NCBI GenBank assembly: GCA_016714565.1 | Contig: JADKDM010000012.1 | Coordinates: forward strand, 109,286 to 173,285 | Direction: 5' to 3' | DNA: 64,000 nt | From: Candidatus Villigracilis propinquus | Lineage (GTDB): Bacteria; Chloroflexota; Anaerolineae; Anaerolineales; Villigracilaceae | Part shown: positions 53,895-62,708 of the stretch, one piece after another | Position numbering within the stretch: position 1 is the first letter of the stretch | Layout: every line of letters starts with the position of its first letter | Notes under the pieces: generated by a model | Databases searched by the model: none | Seen by the model: only the letters and a program-made list of their open reading frames with translations | What the model was told of the DNA's origin: nothing | Made by a program: the position numbers and the translations under genes

Positions 53895-55482
53895 CGCGCA
53901 ACCCTATGACAGAAAATAATGCAAATCAACAGATCGCGCGCGCGGCTGGCACGGTGATGATCGCCATTGTGCTTGGGCAGATCACCGGCCTTGCGCGCAG
54001 TATTATTGTGGCGGGCACGTTCGGCGCTTCGCCTGAGTTGGATGCGTTCACCGCGGCGAACCGTGTGAGTGAAACGCTTTTTCTTTTGGTGGCGGGCGGC
54101 GCGCTTGGTTCCGCTTTTATTCCGACGTTCACTGGATTGCTTGCCAAAGATGAAAAGGACTCCGCGTGGCGGCTGGCTTCTTCGCTGGCGAACGCGGTCA
54201 CACTTACCCTCAGCCTGCTTGCGCTGCTATTTGCATTTTTCGCCCCGCAAGTAGTCCGCTACGCGCTGGCCCCCGGCTTCTCTGAAAAACCCGAACTCTT
54301 CGCGTTGACAGTTTCTCTGCTGCGCATTCAACTCGTCTCGGCTGTGTTGTTCGGCTTGGGCGGTTTGATGGTTGGCATTCTCAACGCGCATAAAATTTTC
54401 CTTGTGCCTGCATTGACTCCCGCCATGTATCAACTGGGAATCATATTCGGCGCACTGGTGCTTTCGCCTTCGATGGGAATTTATGGTCTCGCGTGGGGCG
54501 TGGTGATCGGCTCGGGATTTTATTTGCTGGTGCAGATCCCAACTCTGATAAAACAACGCGGCACGTACAGTTTCACCTTTGGATTGGATAACCCCGAAGT
54601 TCGCAAAGTAATTTTTTTGATGGGGCCGCGCCTGATTGGCGTGGCGGTGGTGCAGCTTAATTTCTGGGTAAATATTCGCCTCGCTTCGGACATGGTGGCA
54701 GGAAGTGTGGCGAGCCTGGGCTATGGCTTTTCGTTGATGATCATGGCGCAGGCGGCAATCGCTCAGTCTGTGGCGATCGCGGCAATGCCTACGTTTTCAG
54801 CGCAGCACGCGCTTGGACAAAATGATGCAATGCGCGCGTCGCTGGCTTCATCCCTGCGCGGTATTTTGTTCATGGCAATCCCTGCCAGTGTAGGGCTAAT
54901 TCTTCTGCGTGTGCCATTGGTTTCATTTTTATTTCAACGCGGCAAATTCGATGAGCACGATGTCCAACTGACAGCCTGGGCATTGCTCTGGTATGCGGCT
55001 GGCATCGTGGGACATTCGGTGATGGAAATTTTGACCCGCGCATTTTACGCACAGCACGATACAAAAACCCCCGTCATCATCGGCACAATTGCGATGGGGC
55101 TAAACGTAGTCTTCAGCATTGCCTTTGCAAAAGTGTTTACGTCCCTCGGCTGGTTCCCCCACGGCGGATTGGCTCTCGCGAATTCCCTTGCCACCGCGCT
55201 CGAAGCAACAGTCTTATTTATCGTAATGCGCAAGCGATTAAATGGAATTGAAGGCGGGCATATTTTGCGCGGCGTGATTCCATCATCTGTGGCGGCGCTC
55301 GTTATGGGACTATGCATTTACGGCTGGTTGTATTTTGGAAGCAATTTCAGCGCGTGGATATTGACCCTTGCGAGCGTGGTCATTGGCGGCGGGGTGTATG
55401 TGGCAGCGTTGTTCGCGCTGCGCGTGCCTGAGTTGACGTATATTACGAATGGGGTGATGAGAAGGTTGAAGAAAGGAGTTGA

Positions 55483-55550
<68 letters not shown>

Positions 55551-55555
55551 AATCT

Positions 55556-56008
55556 TTACGGCCAGACCATCCATTGCACCGTTGCAACAATGAGTCCCAA
55601 AATGATTCCACCAACCACTTCCAATGGAGTGTGGCCGATGACTTCTTTTAATTCGTTCTCATCCCACATGTGACCTTTGAGCAATTCCTCAAACAACACG
55701 TTGATGCGCTCCGCGTGAATACCTGCCTGCCTGCGTACACCTGCGGCATCGTGGGCAATGATCATGGTGATCGCAACCGCAATCCCGAAGATGGGATTAT
55801 CAAAGCCGTGGTAAAGGGCAACAGCCAAAGTCCCGGACACCATGAGGGCAGTGTGCGAGGATGGCATTCCACCGGCGGCAAAGAACATGGCCCACAGCCA
55901 GCGGCGCGAGCGTAAATATTCGGTGGGGATTTTCAATATCTGTGCAAGCAGCCAGCCCAACATCACTGCGACCAGAACTCTATTATCTAAAATTGCAACA
56001 AGGTTCAT
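55556..56008 (-). CDS. Divergent PAP2 family protein (DUF212)
   Basis: A 150-aa membrane protein with the DUF212 pattern LLAQILKIPTEYLRSRRW, then GGMPSSHTALMVSGT and HDAAGVRRQAGIHA, i.e. the acid-phosphatase His-containing PSSH motif. It probably dephosphorylates a lipid or polyprenyl phosphate. Its ATG overlaps the xseB stop by four bases, so it is coupled to the exonuclease VII small subunit. Only a few bases beyond its stop lies the poly-G tract. Confidence 0.88.
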   Translation of the reverse strand: MNLVAILDNRVLVAVMLGWLLAQILKIPTEYLRSRRWLWAMFFAAGGMPSSHTALMVSGTLAVALYHGFDNPIFGIAVAITMIIAHDAAGVRRQAGIHAERINVLFEELLKGHMWDENELKEVIGHTPLEVVGGIILGLIVATVQWMVWP

Positions 56009-56250
56009 TCAGACTCTTCCTCGAATTGGACGACTGACTCGCCTACTAATTTCTGCACCTTGAGCTGGGCAGACTCAAGCAAAGCGCTGCAATGTACCGA
56101 CAGGGCCTGTCCGCGCTCGAAAAGCTTCATCGAATCTTCAAGCGGACTCTGCTCGCCTTCCAACGCTTCCACGATACCTTCCAATTCAACGAGAGCTTCT
56201 TCGTACGATAGTTCTTCCACAGGTTTTTGGGTGGATTTCGTCTTAGCCAT
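56005..56250 (-). CDS. xseB: Exodeoxyribonuclease VII small subunit
   Basis: An 81-aa helical protein with the XseB signature ELSYEEALVELEGIVEALE and LFERGQAL. It forms the ExoVII complex with XseA for degrading single-stranded DNA to oligonucleotides. ATG 56250 has GGAG six bases upstream; a longer frame from 56322 is an extension read through the palindromic repeat. It follows xseA, with the repeat between them. Confidence 0.92.
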   Translation of the reverse strand: MAKTKSTQKPVEELSYEEALVELEGIVEALEGEQSPLEDSMKLFERGQALSVHCSALLESAQLKVQKLVGESVVQFEEESE

Positions 56251-56274
56251 TAATGCTCCATACAATTTACGATT

Positions 56275-56322
56275 GGTGGTCGAGTAGCCCCGAATGCTCT
56301 TAGAGGGGCTTATCGAGACCAC
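56275..56322. repeat. REP-like palindromic repeat, family 2 (copy 1)
   Basis: A 48-bp element that begins GGTGGTCGAGTAGCC and ends TATCGAGACCAC, with an inner CCCC/GGGG stem. Related copies are at 62564-62615 and inverted at 62642-62690. It overlaps the last codons and the stop (56300) of xseA. Confidence 0.8.
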
Positions 56323-57523
56323 GATTTACGACTGCTTCAAACTCGCCATCACTCACGCGGACTTTCATCTCTCCGTGAGCCTGTGAGACTTTGCTAACGA
56401 CCTTGCCATCTTCAACGCGGGTGATGATAGCATATCCGCGGGAAAGGATGCCTTCGGGATTCAGAGCTTGCAAGCGCTTCGACATCCCATCTACGCTTGC
56501 AGACTGCAATTGGATGCGATGAGTCAACGCGGAGAATGCGCGGCGGGAAAGTTCGTCAAGATGCTGGTATTCGGATTGGATTCGTCTTTCGGGGGAAACG
56601 TATTTCAGGCGGGATGCAAAAGAGTAGATAAATGCTTTTTGGTCAGCAAGCAGGCTCAAGGTTAAATCCGTGAGGCGTGAGGCGTAATAGGTAATCTGTG
56701 CGCGGAGGTCATCCAATGTGATTTGGGTGGCGAGTTCAGCGGCGGCAGTCGGAGTCGGGGCGCGTAGGTCAGCGGCAAAATCACAGAGGGTGAAATCGGT
56801 TTCGTGTCCCACACCGCAAATGATGGGAGCTTTTGAATCAGCAACAGCACGGACAACGCGCTCATCGTTGAAAGCCCACAAGTCTTCAATGGAACCGCCG
56901 CCGCGCGCCAAAATAATAAGGTCAGGAGATTGGAGATTGAGAGATTGGATGGCTTTGACAAGCGCAGGTGGCGCCTCCACGCCTTGCACGGGCGAGGGAG
57001 CAAGAACTACTTGAAGCATTGGCTGACGGCGGCGGATGGTGTTGAGTACATCGCGCAGAGCCGCACCTGTTGCAGATGTGACGATGCCGATCTTTTTGGG
57101 CAGCGCAGGAATGGCACGCCTGCGTTCGGGGTCGAAAAGTCCCTCGGCTTCGAGCATGGCTTTCAAGCGGAGGAATTCCTGAAAGAGCGCACCCTCGCCT
57201 TTGGGTTGAATAATATTGACGATGAGCTGATATTGTCCCTGCGGCTCATAGACGGCAACCTTGCCATGCACTTCCACCGCTGCGCCTTCCTGAATATTCG
57301 GGCGGGCACGCATGGCGTCCGTTTTCCACATGACGCACTTCAAGGAAGCGTTCTTGTCTTTGAGAGTGAAGTAGATATGTCCCGAAGCAGGGCGTGAAAG
57401 ATTAGAGATTTCCCCTTCCACCCACACATCCTGCAATTCAGAATCACCTTCCAAAAGTTTACGAACGCGGAAGGTGAATTGCGAAACAGTGAGATGATTG
57501 GAGGAAAAAAGTGTGGGTTGCAT
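56300..57523 (-). CDS. xseA: Exodeoxyribonuclease VII large subunit
   Basis: A 407-aa ExoVII catalytic subunit. It has an N-terminal OB-fold (VEGEISNLSRPASGHIYFTLKD split over residues ~34-56), the conserved GIVTSATGAALRD and PDLIILARGGGSIEDLWAFN blocks, and VGHETDFTL. The final seven residues (RGLDKPL) and the stop are encoded by a REP-like repeat, so the original C-terminus was replaced. The usual C-terminal region upstream of that is intact. Start at 57523, with a TATCCT box seven bases before it and no ribosome site. Confidence 0.92.
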   Translation of the reverse strand: MQPTLFSSNHLTVSQFTFRVRKLLEGDSELQDVWVEGEISNLSRPASGHIYFTLKDKNASLKCVMWKTDAMRARPNIQEGAAVEVHGKVAVYEPQGQYQLIVNIIQPKGEGALFQEFLRLKAMLEAEGLFDPERRRAIPALPKKIGIVTSATGAALRDVLNTIRRRQPMLQVVLAPSPVQGVEAPPALVKAIQSLNLQSPDLIILARGGGSIEDLWAFNDERVVRAVADSKAPIICGVGHETDFTLCDFAADLRAPTPTAAAELATQITLDDLRAQITYYASRLTDLTLSLLADQKAFIYSFASRLKYVSPERRIQSEYQHLDELSRRAFSALTHRIQLQSASVDGMSKRLQALNPEGILSRGYAIITRVEDGKVVSKVSQAHGEMKVRVSDGEFEAVVNRGLDKPL

Positions 57524-57543
57524 CGGGCGTAGGATAACTTAAA

Positions 57544-57564
57544 AAGGATGAAGGGTAAAGGATG
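57544..57564. repeat. Short heptameric array upstream of xseA
   Basis: Three 7-mers: AAGGATG, AAGGGTA, AAGGATG. It lies in the gap between the divergent xseA and HIT genes. Confidence 0.5.
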
Positions 57565-57683
57565 AATAAAAAGCAACCGGGGAATAAGCAATAAGGAACG
57601 AGAAAAGTGCAGTTGGTGATTTTCGCCTATAATTGAGTAAACATAAAACATTTCAACATTCCAACCTTTCAACCCAATCTCCC

Positions 57684-58166
57684 ATGAAACAACTCTGGTC
57701 ACCCTGGCGCATGACATACATTGAAAAAACCGAAAAAGAATCGGGCTGTGTTTTTTGCAACGCACAAGCCAAGGCAGATAACGCCGAGAATTTGATCGCC
57801 TTCCGCGGAACGAATGCGTATGTGATCTTGAACCGCTTCCCCTACACCAGCGGACATTTGATGGTCATCCCTTTTGAGCATGTTTCCAATCTGGAAGAAC
57901 TGAATCCAGAAACCCGTGCCGAGATGATGGAACTTACCAGCCGCTGTACGACCATTTTACGAGAGTGCTATAAAACGCAGTCCTTCAACGTGGGCGTCAA
58001 CATCGGTGAGGCGGCGGGCGCGGGCGTGCTGGGACATGTCCACATTCACATTGTGCCGCGCTGGGCTGGGGATACGAATTTTATGTCTTCGGTTGGCGAA
58101 ACTCGCGTATTGCCTGAGTCGTTGGAAGATACGTATAGAAGGGTGAGGGATGCGTTTAGTAAATAG
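57684..58166 (+). CDS. HIT family hydrolase (Ap4A-type)
   Basis: A 160-aa HIT-domain protein. The HIT motif HVHIHIVPRW is at residues ~115-124, with a zinc-type CVFC near residue 23 and NRFPYTSGHLMVIP. Members cleave dinucleoside polyphosphates or nucleoside phosphoramidates. The start is ATG 57684 (MKQLWSPWRM), the classic N-terminus of this subgroup. The leader contains 8-bp-periodic CAACCTTT-type repeats. Its TAG stop forms part of a heptad array. Confidence 0.9.
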   Translation: MKQLWSPWRMTYIEKTEKESGCVFCNAQAKADNAENLIAFRGTNAYVILNRFPYTSGHLMVIPFEHVSNLEELNPETRAEMMELTSRCTTILRECYKTQSFNVGVNIGEAAGAGVLGHVHIHIVPRWAGDTNFMSSVGETRVLPESLEDTYRRVRDAFSK

Positions 58167-58204
58167 CTGACAGCTTTCAGCAATCAGCAGTTAGCTATTA
58201 GCTT
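58163..58204. repeat. Heptameric array overlapping the HIT-gene stop codon
   Basis: Six 7-mers of form NYAGCNN (ATAGCTG, TCAGCAG, TTAGCTA and others). The first contains the TAG stop at 58164-58166. Confidence 0.72.
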
Positions 58205-58221
58205 TTTGAAATTGGAGATTT

Positions 58222-59847
58222 ATGATTTGGGCAAAAAGAAAAAATAAAATTGCAACATTTTTTGCAATGCTGGTTATTTTCATCATTGCATCTTGCGGCG
58301 CGGAAAATGAAGTAGCACAATTGCAAGATACTGATCCATTACCCATCCTTCCTACAGCTACACAAACTATTTCGTTACCCACTGCGTCACCTACGCCGCA
58401 AACACTTTCCACGCCCGCAACATTTGGGCCGAACAAAGAAAATTTCCCCGCTGACTTCAATCCATTGACCGCGCAACAGCTCGAAGACCCGAGCCTGCTC
58501 CAAACGCCTGCGATGCTGGTTTCGATCTCGCACTTCCCCACCACCGCGCGTCCGCAGGCAGGGTTGTCCTTTGCGCCGTGGGTTTTTGAGTTTTACATCA
58601 CCGAAGGCGCCACGCGGTTTCTGTCCATTTTTTATGGCGAGTATCCAAAGCCTGAAATCCCTGCCACAGGTGATTGCAAAATCCGCGAGGAAATTTTTTC
58701 TCAAACTTCAAACATTCTCGGCAATCGCATCTGGCTGGATGAAAATAAAAACGGCAGGCAGGAACCTTTTGAGCCGGGTGTCGGCGGCGTGTGTGTCAAT
58801 CTTTACGATTCAACAGGTAAACGAATTCAGCAAACATCCACAGATTCAAATGGCTATTACGGCTTCAATGTGGATGCGGGCAAATACGTCATTGAGTTTG
58901 ATCTGCCGGACTGGCTGGAGTTCACGAGTCAAAACGTCGGGGATGAAAATGCTGATAGCGACGCCGACCAACTCACAGGGCGGGTTGAGGCGGAAGGAAG
59001 TACATCGCTTCTTTATCTGGACGCAGGCCTGATTCCGTCCGAGACCATTCATCCACCTGACGATGAATCCACCGAAATGCCCACCGCGCAAGTTGGCCCC
59101 ATCCGCTCGGGGCGCATGTTGTACGCAGACCTCGGACGGTTCTTCCGCAGTTCGTGTTTGGTGTACGCGTTCGCATCGCCCGAAGTGTTGGAGTTGATTC
59201 CGCAATGCGTGTTCGTGCCGCATGACGAAGCCAGCGGCGGCGCGATGATGTCGCTGGAGCGGATGATGAAGATCGCCGAAGACAACAAGCGACTGACACC
59301 AAGCAACTTTGATTACTCGGGTAATTTGTTTTCAGAAGAAGCGCCAGCGGGCGGCGTGCCTGCGGAGCAGATCAATGTGCGCGTGGCGCTGCTCAATCAA
59401 TCCGGCTGGACGTATGATGCGCTCTCCGAGTCGTGGCTGCGATTTGTGGACGATGCAAAAGTGGAAACCGCCGGGCAGCTCCACCCCGCCGTGGACAGAC
59501 TGACGGGTCGCCAATTGCAATTCGATAATGTGATCGTGGTCTTCGCCGAGCATGATGTCATCACGCCCACCAACATGGACATTAATCTCGATTTGGGCGA
59601 CGGCAACTACGCCTATCTTTTCCGCGACGGAAAAAAGTATGACATCCGCTGGAGTTTGAAAGCCCGCGACTATGAACAAAAAACGGGACGACCCCGCCCG
59701 ATCTATTTTGTGGACGCAAGCGGGAATCAAGTTCCGCTCAAACCCGGCAACACATGGATATTTGTTGCCACGCCGTATTCGCTGGTTACCGATGAAGGTG
59801 ACGGCGTTTGGCAAATGAAATATATCCCGCCTGAAGGCGCGAAGTAA
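58222..59847 (+). CDS. DUF3048 (YerB-like) lipoprotein with inserted SdrD B-like domain
   Basis: A 541-aa lipoprotein (lipobox IIASCG at ~residue 22). DUF3048 begins with ARPQAGLSFAPWVFEFYITEGATRFLSIF (split, residues ~108-140) and resumes with VGPIRSGRMLYADLGR at ~residue 290. Between them lies a ~110-residue SdrD B/Cna-type beta domain (GNRIWLDENKNGRQEP, SNGYYGFNVDAGKYVIEF, YLDAG). The C-terminal DUF3048_C part includes IVVFAEHDVITP and YLFRDGKKYDI. A calcium-binding surface domain inserted within DUF3048 is unusual. Function of the family is unknown, probably envelope-associated. Confidence 0.85.
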   Translation: MIWAKRKNKIATFFAMLVIFIIASCGAENEVAQLQDTDPLPILPTATQTISLPTASPTPQTLSTPATFGPNKENFPADFNPLTAQQLEDPSLLQTPAMLVSISHFPTTARPQAGLSFAPWVFEFYITEGATRFLSIFYGEYPKPEIPATGDCKIREEIFSQTSNILGNRIWLDENKNGRQEPFEPGVGGVCVNLYDSTGKRIQQTSTDSNGYYGFNVDAGKYVIEFDLPDWLEFTSQNVGDENADSDADQLTGRVEAEGSTSLLYLDAGLIPSETIHPPDDESTEMPTAQVGPIRSGRMLYADLGRFFRSSCLVYAFASPEVLELIPQCVFVPHDEASGGAMMSLERMMKIAEDNKRLTPSNFDYSGNLFSEEAPAGGVPAEQINVRVALLNQSGWTYDALSESWLRFVDDAKVETAGQLHPAVDRLTGRQLQFDNVIVVFAEHDVITPTNMDINLDLGDGNYAYLFRDGKKYDIRWSLKARDYEQKTGRPRPIYFVDASGNQVPLKPGNTWIFVATPYSLVTDEGDGVWQMKYIPPEGAK

Positions 59848-59856
59848 TATCGTCCC

Positions 59857-59961
59857 CGTCATTGCGAGGAGGATGCTCTTCCCGACGAAGCAATCTCCAG
59901 TCGGGGATTGCTCGCGGGCCGGGGGTCGTCGCAAAGAACAAGATCGCTCCTCGCAATGACG
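59857..59961. repeat. Palindromic MITE-like repeat, family 1 (copy 3)
   Basis: A 105-bp element that starts CGTCATTGCGAGGA and ends TCCTCGCAATGACG, with central partly complementary GAAGCAATCTCC and GGGGATTGCT. It lies between the DUF3048 and alkD-like genes. Confidence 0.8.
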
Positions 59962-59974
59962 AAAAGGAGACTCT

Positions 59975-60649
59975 ATGCACCCCTACACCCTTTCCCTAAA
60001 AACCCTCTTTGAAAAAAACGCAGACCCTGCCAAAGCAGGGCCGATGAAGAAATACATGCGTGACCAGTTCGAGTATTTGGGGATCAAGTCACCGCAGGGG
60101 GCTGCGCTGTTGAGGGGACACATCAAAGAGCATGGACTTCCCCCACTCGACAAGTTGGACACCATCCTCCGCGAATTGTGGAGTTTGCCCCAGCGCGAGT
60201 TTCAATACGTCGCCATGAGCCTGCTGGAAAAATTTGAGAAGAAAGTGGACGAGGATTTCATCACGACCATTGAGTATCTCATCACCACCAAATCCTGGTG
60301 GGACACTGTAGATTTGCTCGCCGGTCATGCCGTCGGCTCGCTGTTCCAGCGTTTTCCAAAAGTGAAGGAAAAATATCTCAAGAAATGGCGCAAGTCCGAT
60401 AATTTCTGGCTGCGCCGCACTACTTTGTTATTTCAACTTGGCTACAAAAAAGAAACAGACTTTGACCTGCTGTGTGAACTCGTCAAAGAAAACCTCGGCT
60501 CGGATGAATTCTTCATCAACAAGGCAATCGGCTGGGCGTTGCGTCAATACGCGCATACCAATCCCGCACCTGTGAAGAAGTTCGTGAAAGCCACGAAGGA
60601 ATTACATCCATTGAGTCGGCGGGAGGCACTAAAGAACATCGGTGAATAG
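59975..60649 (+). CDS. AlkD-like DNA alkylation repair protein
   Basis: A 224-aa HEAT-like-repeat DNA glycosylase family protein. It matches AlkD by FEYLGIKSPQ, the active-site-like SWWDTVDLLA, the RRTTLLFQLGY region and INKAIGWALRQYAHTNP. AlkD removes bulky or cationic N3- and N7-alkylpurines without base flipping. AAAGGAG lies nine bases before the ATG, at the end of a palindromic repeat. The stop codon (60647-60649) is inside a heptad array. Confidence 0.9.
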   Translation: MHPYTLSLKTLFEKNADPAKAGPMKKYMRDQFEYLGIKSPQGAALLRGHIKEHGLPPLDKLDTILRELWSLPQREFQYVAMSLLEKFEKKVDEDFITTIEYLITTKSWWDTVDLLAGHAVGSLFQRFPKVKEKYLKKWRKSDNFWLRRTTLLFQLGYKKETDFDLLCELVKENLGSDEFFINKAIGWALRQYAHTNPAPVKKFVKATKELHPLSRREALKNIGE

Positions 60650-60708
60650 ACGATGGACGACCGACCACTGACCATCTCTGTCGTCCATCGTCCGTGGTCT
60701 ATGGTCCT
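60646..60708. repeat. Inverted heptameric arrays spanning both stops of convergent genes
   Basis: Four units of the ATGGACG kind are followed by units of the inverse TCGTCCA kind, so the two halves can pair. The first unit includes the alkD-like TAG, and the inverse half includes the globin stop (60699-60701, minus strand). It may double as a bidirectional terminator. Confidence 0.7.
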
Positions 60709-61100
60709 TCTGTTCTGTTCCTCATAAAATCTGCCACCTCAGAAAGGCGCGACTTCAAATGCTCCTTCACGGAAGGTATGAAATCACCTTCGTCAATGGC
60801 TTGCTTCATACACCACAGCCATTGATCGCGCTCCACTTCGCCAATGGAAAACGGCATGTGCCTTCGGCGCAACTGCGGGTGACCATACTTCTCAATATAC
60901 AAAGAAGGCCCGCCCGTCCAGCCAGAGAGAAACATAAATAGCTTCTCGCGTGAAGATTTCAAACTGGCGGCATGCAAAGCGCGGATATCTTTCGCTTCAG
61001 GCGAAGAGTCCATCAAATCATAAAAGCGTTCCACAAGGGTGCGGACGCCCGTCTCGCCGCCCATCAAATCATAGAGGGAATTTAGGTTTAAGTCATCCAT
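60699..61100 (-). CDS. Truncated haemoglobin, group II (trHbO-like)
   Basis: A 133-aa 2-over-2 globin with LYDLMGGETGVRTLVERFYDLM at the start, the FLSGWTGGPSLYIEKYGHPQLRRRHMPF segment (proximal His in YGHP) and the group II Trp in ERDQWLWCM. It binds O2 or NO; detoxification or oxygen delivery is typical. It is monocistronic, with a 250-base gap upstream shared with the divergent thiolase gene, where GCAAAGG/GCGTTAA-type repeats lie. Confidence 0.9.
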   Translation of the reverse strand: MDDLNLNSLYDLMGGETGVRTLVERFYDLMDSSPEAKDIRALHAASLKSSREKLFMFLSGWTGGPSLYIEKYGHPQLRRRHMPFSIGEVERDQWLWCMKQAIDEGDFIPSVKEHLKSRLSEVADFMRNRTEGP

Positions 61101-61189
61101 CCCAAAATTTTACCTTATCGAAGAAAGAAAAAAGAAGAAAGAGGCGCTGTCAAACGTGAGGAATTTATCAAGTTTTCACCAAAAGCTCT

Positions 61190-61258
61190 TAACGCAAAGG
61201 CGCGGAGCCGCAAAGAAAAGGCATAAAATCTTAGCGCCTTAGCTTCTTGGCGTTAAAT
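61190..61258. repeat. Degenerate inverted intergenic repeat (AACGCAAAGGCGC type)
   Basis: CTTAACGCAAAGGCGCGGAG at one end and TTGGCGTTAA at the other give an imperfect inverted repeat around an A-rich middle. Similar AACGCAAAG elements are frequent in many bacterial genomes. The rest of the globin-thiolase gap shows nothing else clear. Confidence 0.45.
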
Positions 61259-61357
61259 TTTTTAGTATCTCTCAAAGGTAACAAAATACGGAGACGATTT
61301 GCAAGGCACTACTTTCTTACAGGCCTTATAATTGCCGCATACCCACAGGAGAAACTC

Positions 61358-62557
61358 ATGAGCAAAGAAAACGAAGCTGTGATCCTCAGCGCCGCGCGCA
61401 CACCCATTGGAAAATTCCAGGGCGCGTTGAGCGGAATGAATGCAACCAACCTCGGCGCGATCGCGGTCAAAGCCGCGGTGGAACGCGCAGGCATCGACCC
61501 TAATGAAATCGAAGAAGTATTGATGGGCAACGTGGTGCAGGCTGGCAATGGTCAGGCGCCCGCGCGGCAGGCGGCGATCTTTGCAGGCATCCCCGCCACC
61601 GTCAGCGCGACCGCCATCAACAAAGTCTGCGGCTCGGGCTTGAAAGCTGCCATGATGTCTGCTCAAGCCATTCGCGCGGGCGACGGCGATCTCTTCATCG
61701 CTGGCGGCATGGAGTCGATGAGCCGCGCGCCGTATCTCGTCAGCGGGCGCATGGGCGAGCTGAAATTCGGCAACACGCAAATGACCGACGCCCTGCTCAA
61801 CGACGGCTTGTGGGATCCATTTGAAAATTGGGGAATGGGCATGGCCGCCGAATTCATTGCGGATGAATATGAAGTGACCCGCGCCGCGATGGACGAGTTC
61901 GCGCTTCGCTCTCACCTGAAAGCTGTAGAGGCTCAAGAAGCGGGACGCTTCACGCTGGAAATTGTCCCTGTCCAAATCCCTGGCCGCAAAGGGGACGTGA
62001 CTATCTTCGACAAAGACGAAGGCCCGCGCAAAGACACCTCCATTGAATCACTCACCAAACTCAAACCTGCTTTCAAATCCGACGGCAAAGTGACCGCAGG
62101 CAATTCCTCCACCATGAACGATGGTGCGGCGGCGGTGGTCATCGCGTCCCGTGCATATGCTGAAAAAAATAATCTCAAGCCCATCGCGTCAATTACTGGC
62201 TACGCGCAGGCGGCTTTGGAGCCGAAGTATCTCTTTGCCGCTCCTGCCTATGCCATTCCAAAACTGTTGAAGAAGATCGGCTGGACGTTGAAAGATGTTG
62301 ACCTGATCGAAGTCAATGAAGCCTTCGCCGCCCAAGTCCTCGCGGACGGGTACGCTCTTGCCAACGATGGCTGGGACTGGGACAAGGTCAACGTGAACGG
62401 CGGCGCGATCGCCCTCGGTCACCCACTCGGTGCCAGCGGCGCACGCGTGTTGACCACGCTCATCTACGCCCTGAAAAATCGCGGACTGAAACGCGGCATC
62501 GCTTCGTTATGTCTCGGCGGCGGTGAAGCGGTGGCGATGGCGGTGGAAGTGGAATAG
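61358..62557 (+). CDS. Acetyl-CoA acetyltransferase (thiolase)
   Basis: A 399-aa biosynthetic-type thiolase joining or cleaving acetoacetyl-CoA. The acylated Cys is in NKVCGSGLKA (~residue 90), with the C-terminal GHPLGASGAR His and the CLGGGEAVAM Cys. ATG 61358 follows CAGGAG; an upstream in-frame start has no family match. With the downstream 3-hydroxyacyl-CoA dehydrogenase it forms the first two steps of a C4 acyl-CoA pathway (butyrate-type, PHB-like or beta-oxidation); direction is not shown. Confidence 0.93.
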   Translation: MSKENEAVILSAARTPIGKFQGALSGMNATNLGAIAVKAAVERAGIDPNEIEEVLMGNVVQAGNGQAPARQAAIFAGIPATVSATAINKVCGSGLKAAMMSAQAIRAGDGDLFIAGGMESMSRAPYLVSGRMGELKFGNTQMTDALLNDGLWDPFENWGMGMAAEFIADEYEVTRAAMDEFALRSHLKAVEAQEAGRFTLEIVPVQIPGRKGDVTIFDKDEGPRKDTSIESLTKLKPAFKSDGKVTAGNSSTMNDGAAAVVIASRAYAEKNNLKPIASITGYAQAALEPKYLFAAPAYAIPKLLKKIGWTLKDVDLIEVNEAFAAQVLADGYALANDGWDWDKVNVNGGAIALGHPLGASGARVLTTLIYALKNRGLKRGIASLCLGGGEAVAMAVEVE

Positions 62558-62563
62558 GAACTC

Positions 62564-62615
62564 GGTGGTCGAGTAGCCGCGAACCGCTTGCGGTGAGCGG
62601 CGTATCGAGACCACC
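62564..62615. repeat. REP-like palindromic repeat, family 2 (copy 2)
   Basis: A 52-bp element with GGTGGTCGAGTAGCC at one end and GTATCGAGACCACC at the other. Together with copy 3, in opposite orientation 26 bases on, it makes a BIME-like pair between the thiolase and DinB genes. Confidence 0.8.
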
Positions 62616-62641
62616 CGTGAATGAAGAGCTCACAATTGACA

Positions 62642-62690
62642 GATGGTCTCGATATGCCCCTCAAAGAACATTCGGGGCTACTCGACCATC
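62642..62690. repeat. REP-like palindromic repeat, family 2 (copy 3, inverted)
   Basis: GATGGTCTCGATATGCCCC to GGGGCTACTCGACCATC, the inverse of copies 1 and 2. The core GCCCC/GGGGC stem matches copy 1 more closely than copy 2. Confidence 0.8.
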
Positions 62691-62708
62691 GAGGATAAAT
62701 AAGGAAAA

